DNA of 64,000 bases, taken from Porites lobata. Taxonomy: Eukaryota > Cnidaria > Anthozoa > Scleractinia > Poritidae. The stretch is from contig CALNXK010000302.1 in NCBI GenBank assembly GCA_942486035.1, forward strand, positions 1 to 64,000, given 5' to 3'. Below the pieces are notes generated by a model. That model worked only from the letters and a program-made list of their open reading frames with translations, ran no database searches and had not been told where the DNA came from. The translations under genes were made by a program, and so were the position numbers. This document shows, in pieces, positions 63,818 to 64,000 of this stretch (within the stretch, counting starts at the first letter, position 1; each line of letters begins with the position of its first letter).

Positions 63818-64000
63818 TCACAACACTCGCACTTCTAAGGTTTCAGTCCTGTGCAAAAGTTCATGCTTCTTACAACTTGCCGACTGGTTAAAGCACTTAC
63901 CACAATAAGAGCACTGATAAGGTTTCTCTCCTGTATGAATACGTTCATGTTGTTTGCAATGTGAGGGGGAGCGAAAGCACTTGTCACAATACTTGCACTT
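63818..64000 (-). CDS. C2H2 zinc-finger protein, C-terminal end (partial)
   Basis: The minus strand, entering from beyond the window, encodes two C2H2 fingers: [20 protein letters not shown] with the closing H, the linker HTGEKP, then [20 protein letters not shown] with its final H. After that it runs [10 protein letters not shown] and stops (63818-63820). The linker and spacing are those of tandem DNA-binding zinc fingers, so the protein is probably a nuclear multi-finger protein. The N-terminal part is outside the window. A third finger seems to have been lost by a small deletion in the second linker: in another frame KP, a stop, then KCECCDNC can be read. Confidence 0.85.
   Translation of the reverse strand, partial: KCKYCDKCFRSPSHCKQHERIHTGEKPYQCSYCGKCFNQSASCKKHELLHRTETLEVRVL

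Overview
The window reads as animal genomic DNA, most likely from an anthozoan cnidarian (a stony coral is my best guess; this is inference). Reasons: AT-rich, very gene-poor sequence with spliceosomal splice signals; a tRNA-derived SINE; non-LTR retrotransposon reverse transcriptases; Penelope-like elements; and many short palindromic or inverted-repeat transposons of several superfamilies, often nested. Nothing looks prokaryotic.

Host genes are few. One complete gene is clear: a P1B-type (Zn/Cd/Pb-class) ATPase with an uninterrupted reading frame at 53457-56450 (+). A 3' splice acceptor lies just upstream of its start codon, so an intron in the 5' UTR is likely. It has a CCxxE metal-binding domain, a Cys-rich N-terminal tail and an unusual Cys-rich insertion in the phosphorylation domain. 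At the right edge (63818-64000, -) is the C-terminal end of a C2H2 zinc-finger protein. Weaker candidate host exons lie at 5523-5754 (-), 11934-12093 (-, signal peptide), 29834-29925 (+) and 57045-57257 (-).

Layout. 1-9.2 kb: a dispersed repeat interrupted by a MITE and a 1.2-kb hAT-type element (8-bp target duplication), a CAGGG-ended element, then a 5'-truncated LINE. 10-17.8 kb: dispersed repeats, a MITE splitting a signal-peptide reading frame, and a 2-kb fold-back element carrying a tRNA-Cys-derived SINE and a palindromic MITE. 18.1-22.8 kb: a 4.7-kb element bounded by about 36-bp inverted repeats, holding a hairpin-forming minisatellite, a second array of about 100-bp repeats, a splice acceptor and a polyadenylation signal. 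23.8-28.2 kb: a 4.4-kb relative of the 1.2-kb hAT element, with a perfect 8-bp target duplication. 31-34.6 kb: LINE 3' end and inverted partners of repeats from the first 11 kb. 35.9-37.0 kb: Penelope-like reverse transcriptase relic. 37.1-45.0 kb: a 7.8-kb composite hAT-like element best explained by self-insertion followed by an internal inversion. 46.6-52.1 kb: four short DNA transposons, then a Penelope-like 3' end with an inverted terminal copy and a LINE nested inside it. 53.4-56.5 kb: the ATPase. 59.9-62.6 kb: another long-inverted-repeat element sharing its core with the hAT copies.

Mobile elements and relics dominate the annotated sequence. All LINE and Penelope copies seen are truncated or frame-broken, and no intact transposase was found. 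The most interesting biology is the ATPase; the most interesting genome structures are the composite 7.8-kb element, the 4.7-kb element with its UUCG-hairpin repeat, and the Penelope copy with its hammerhead-like core.
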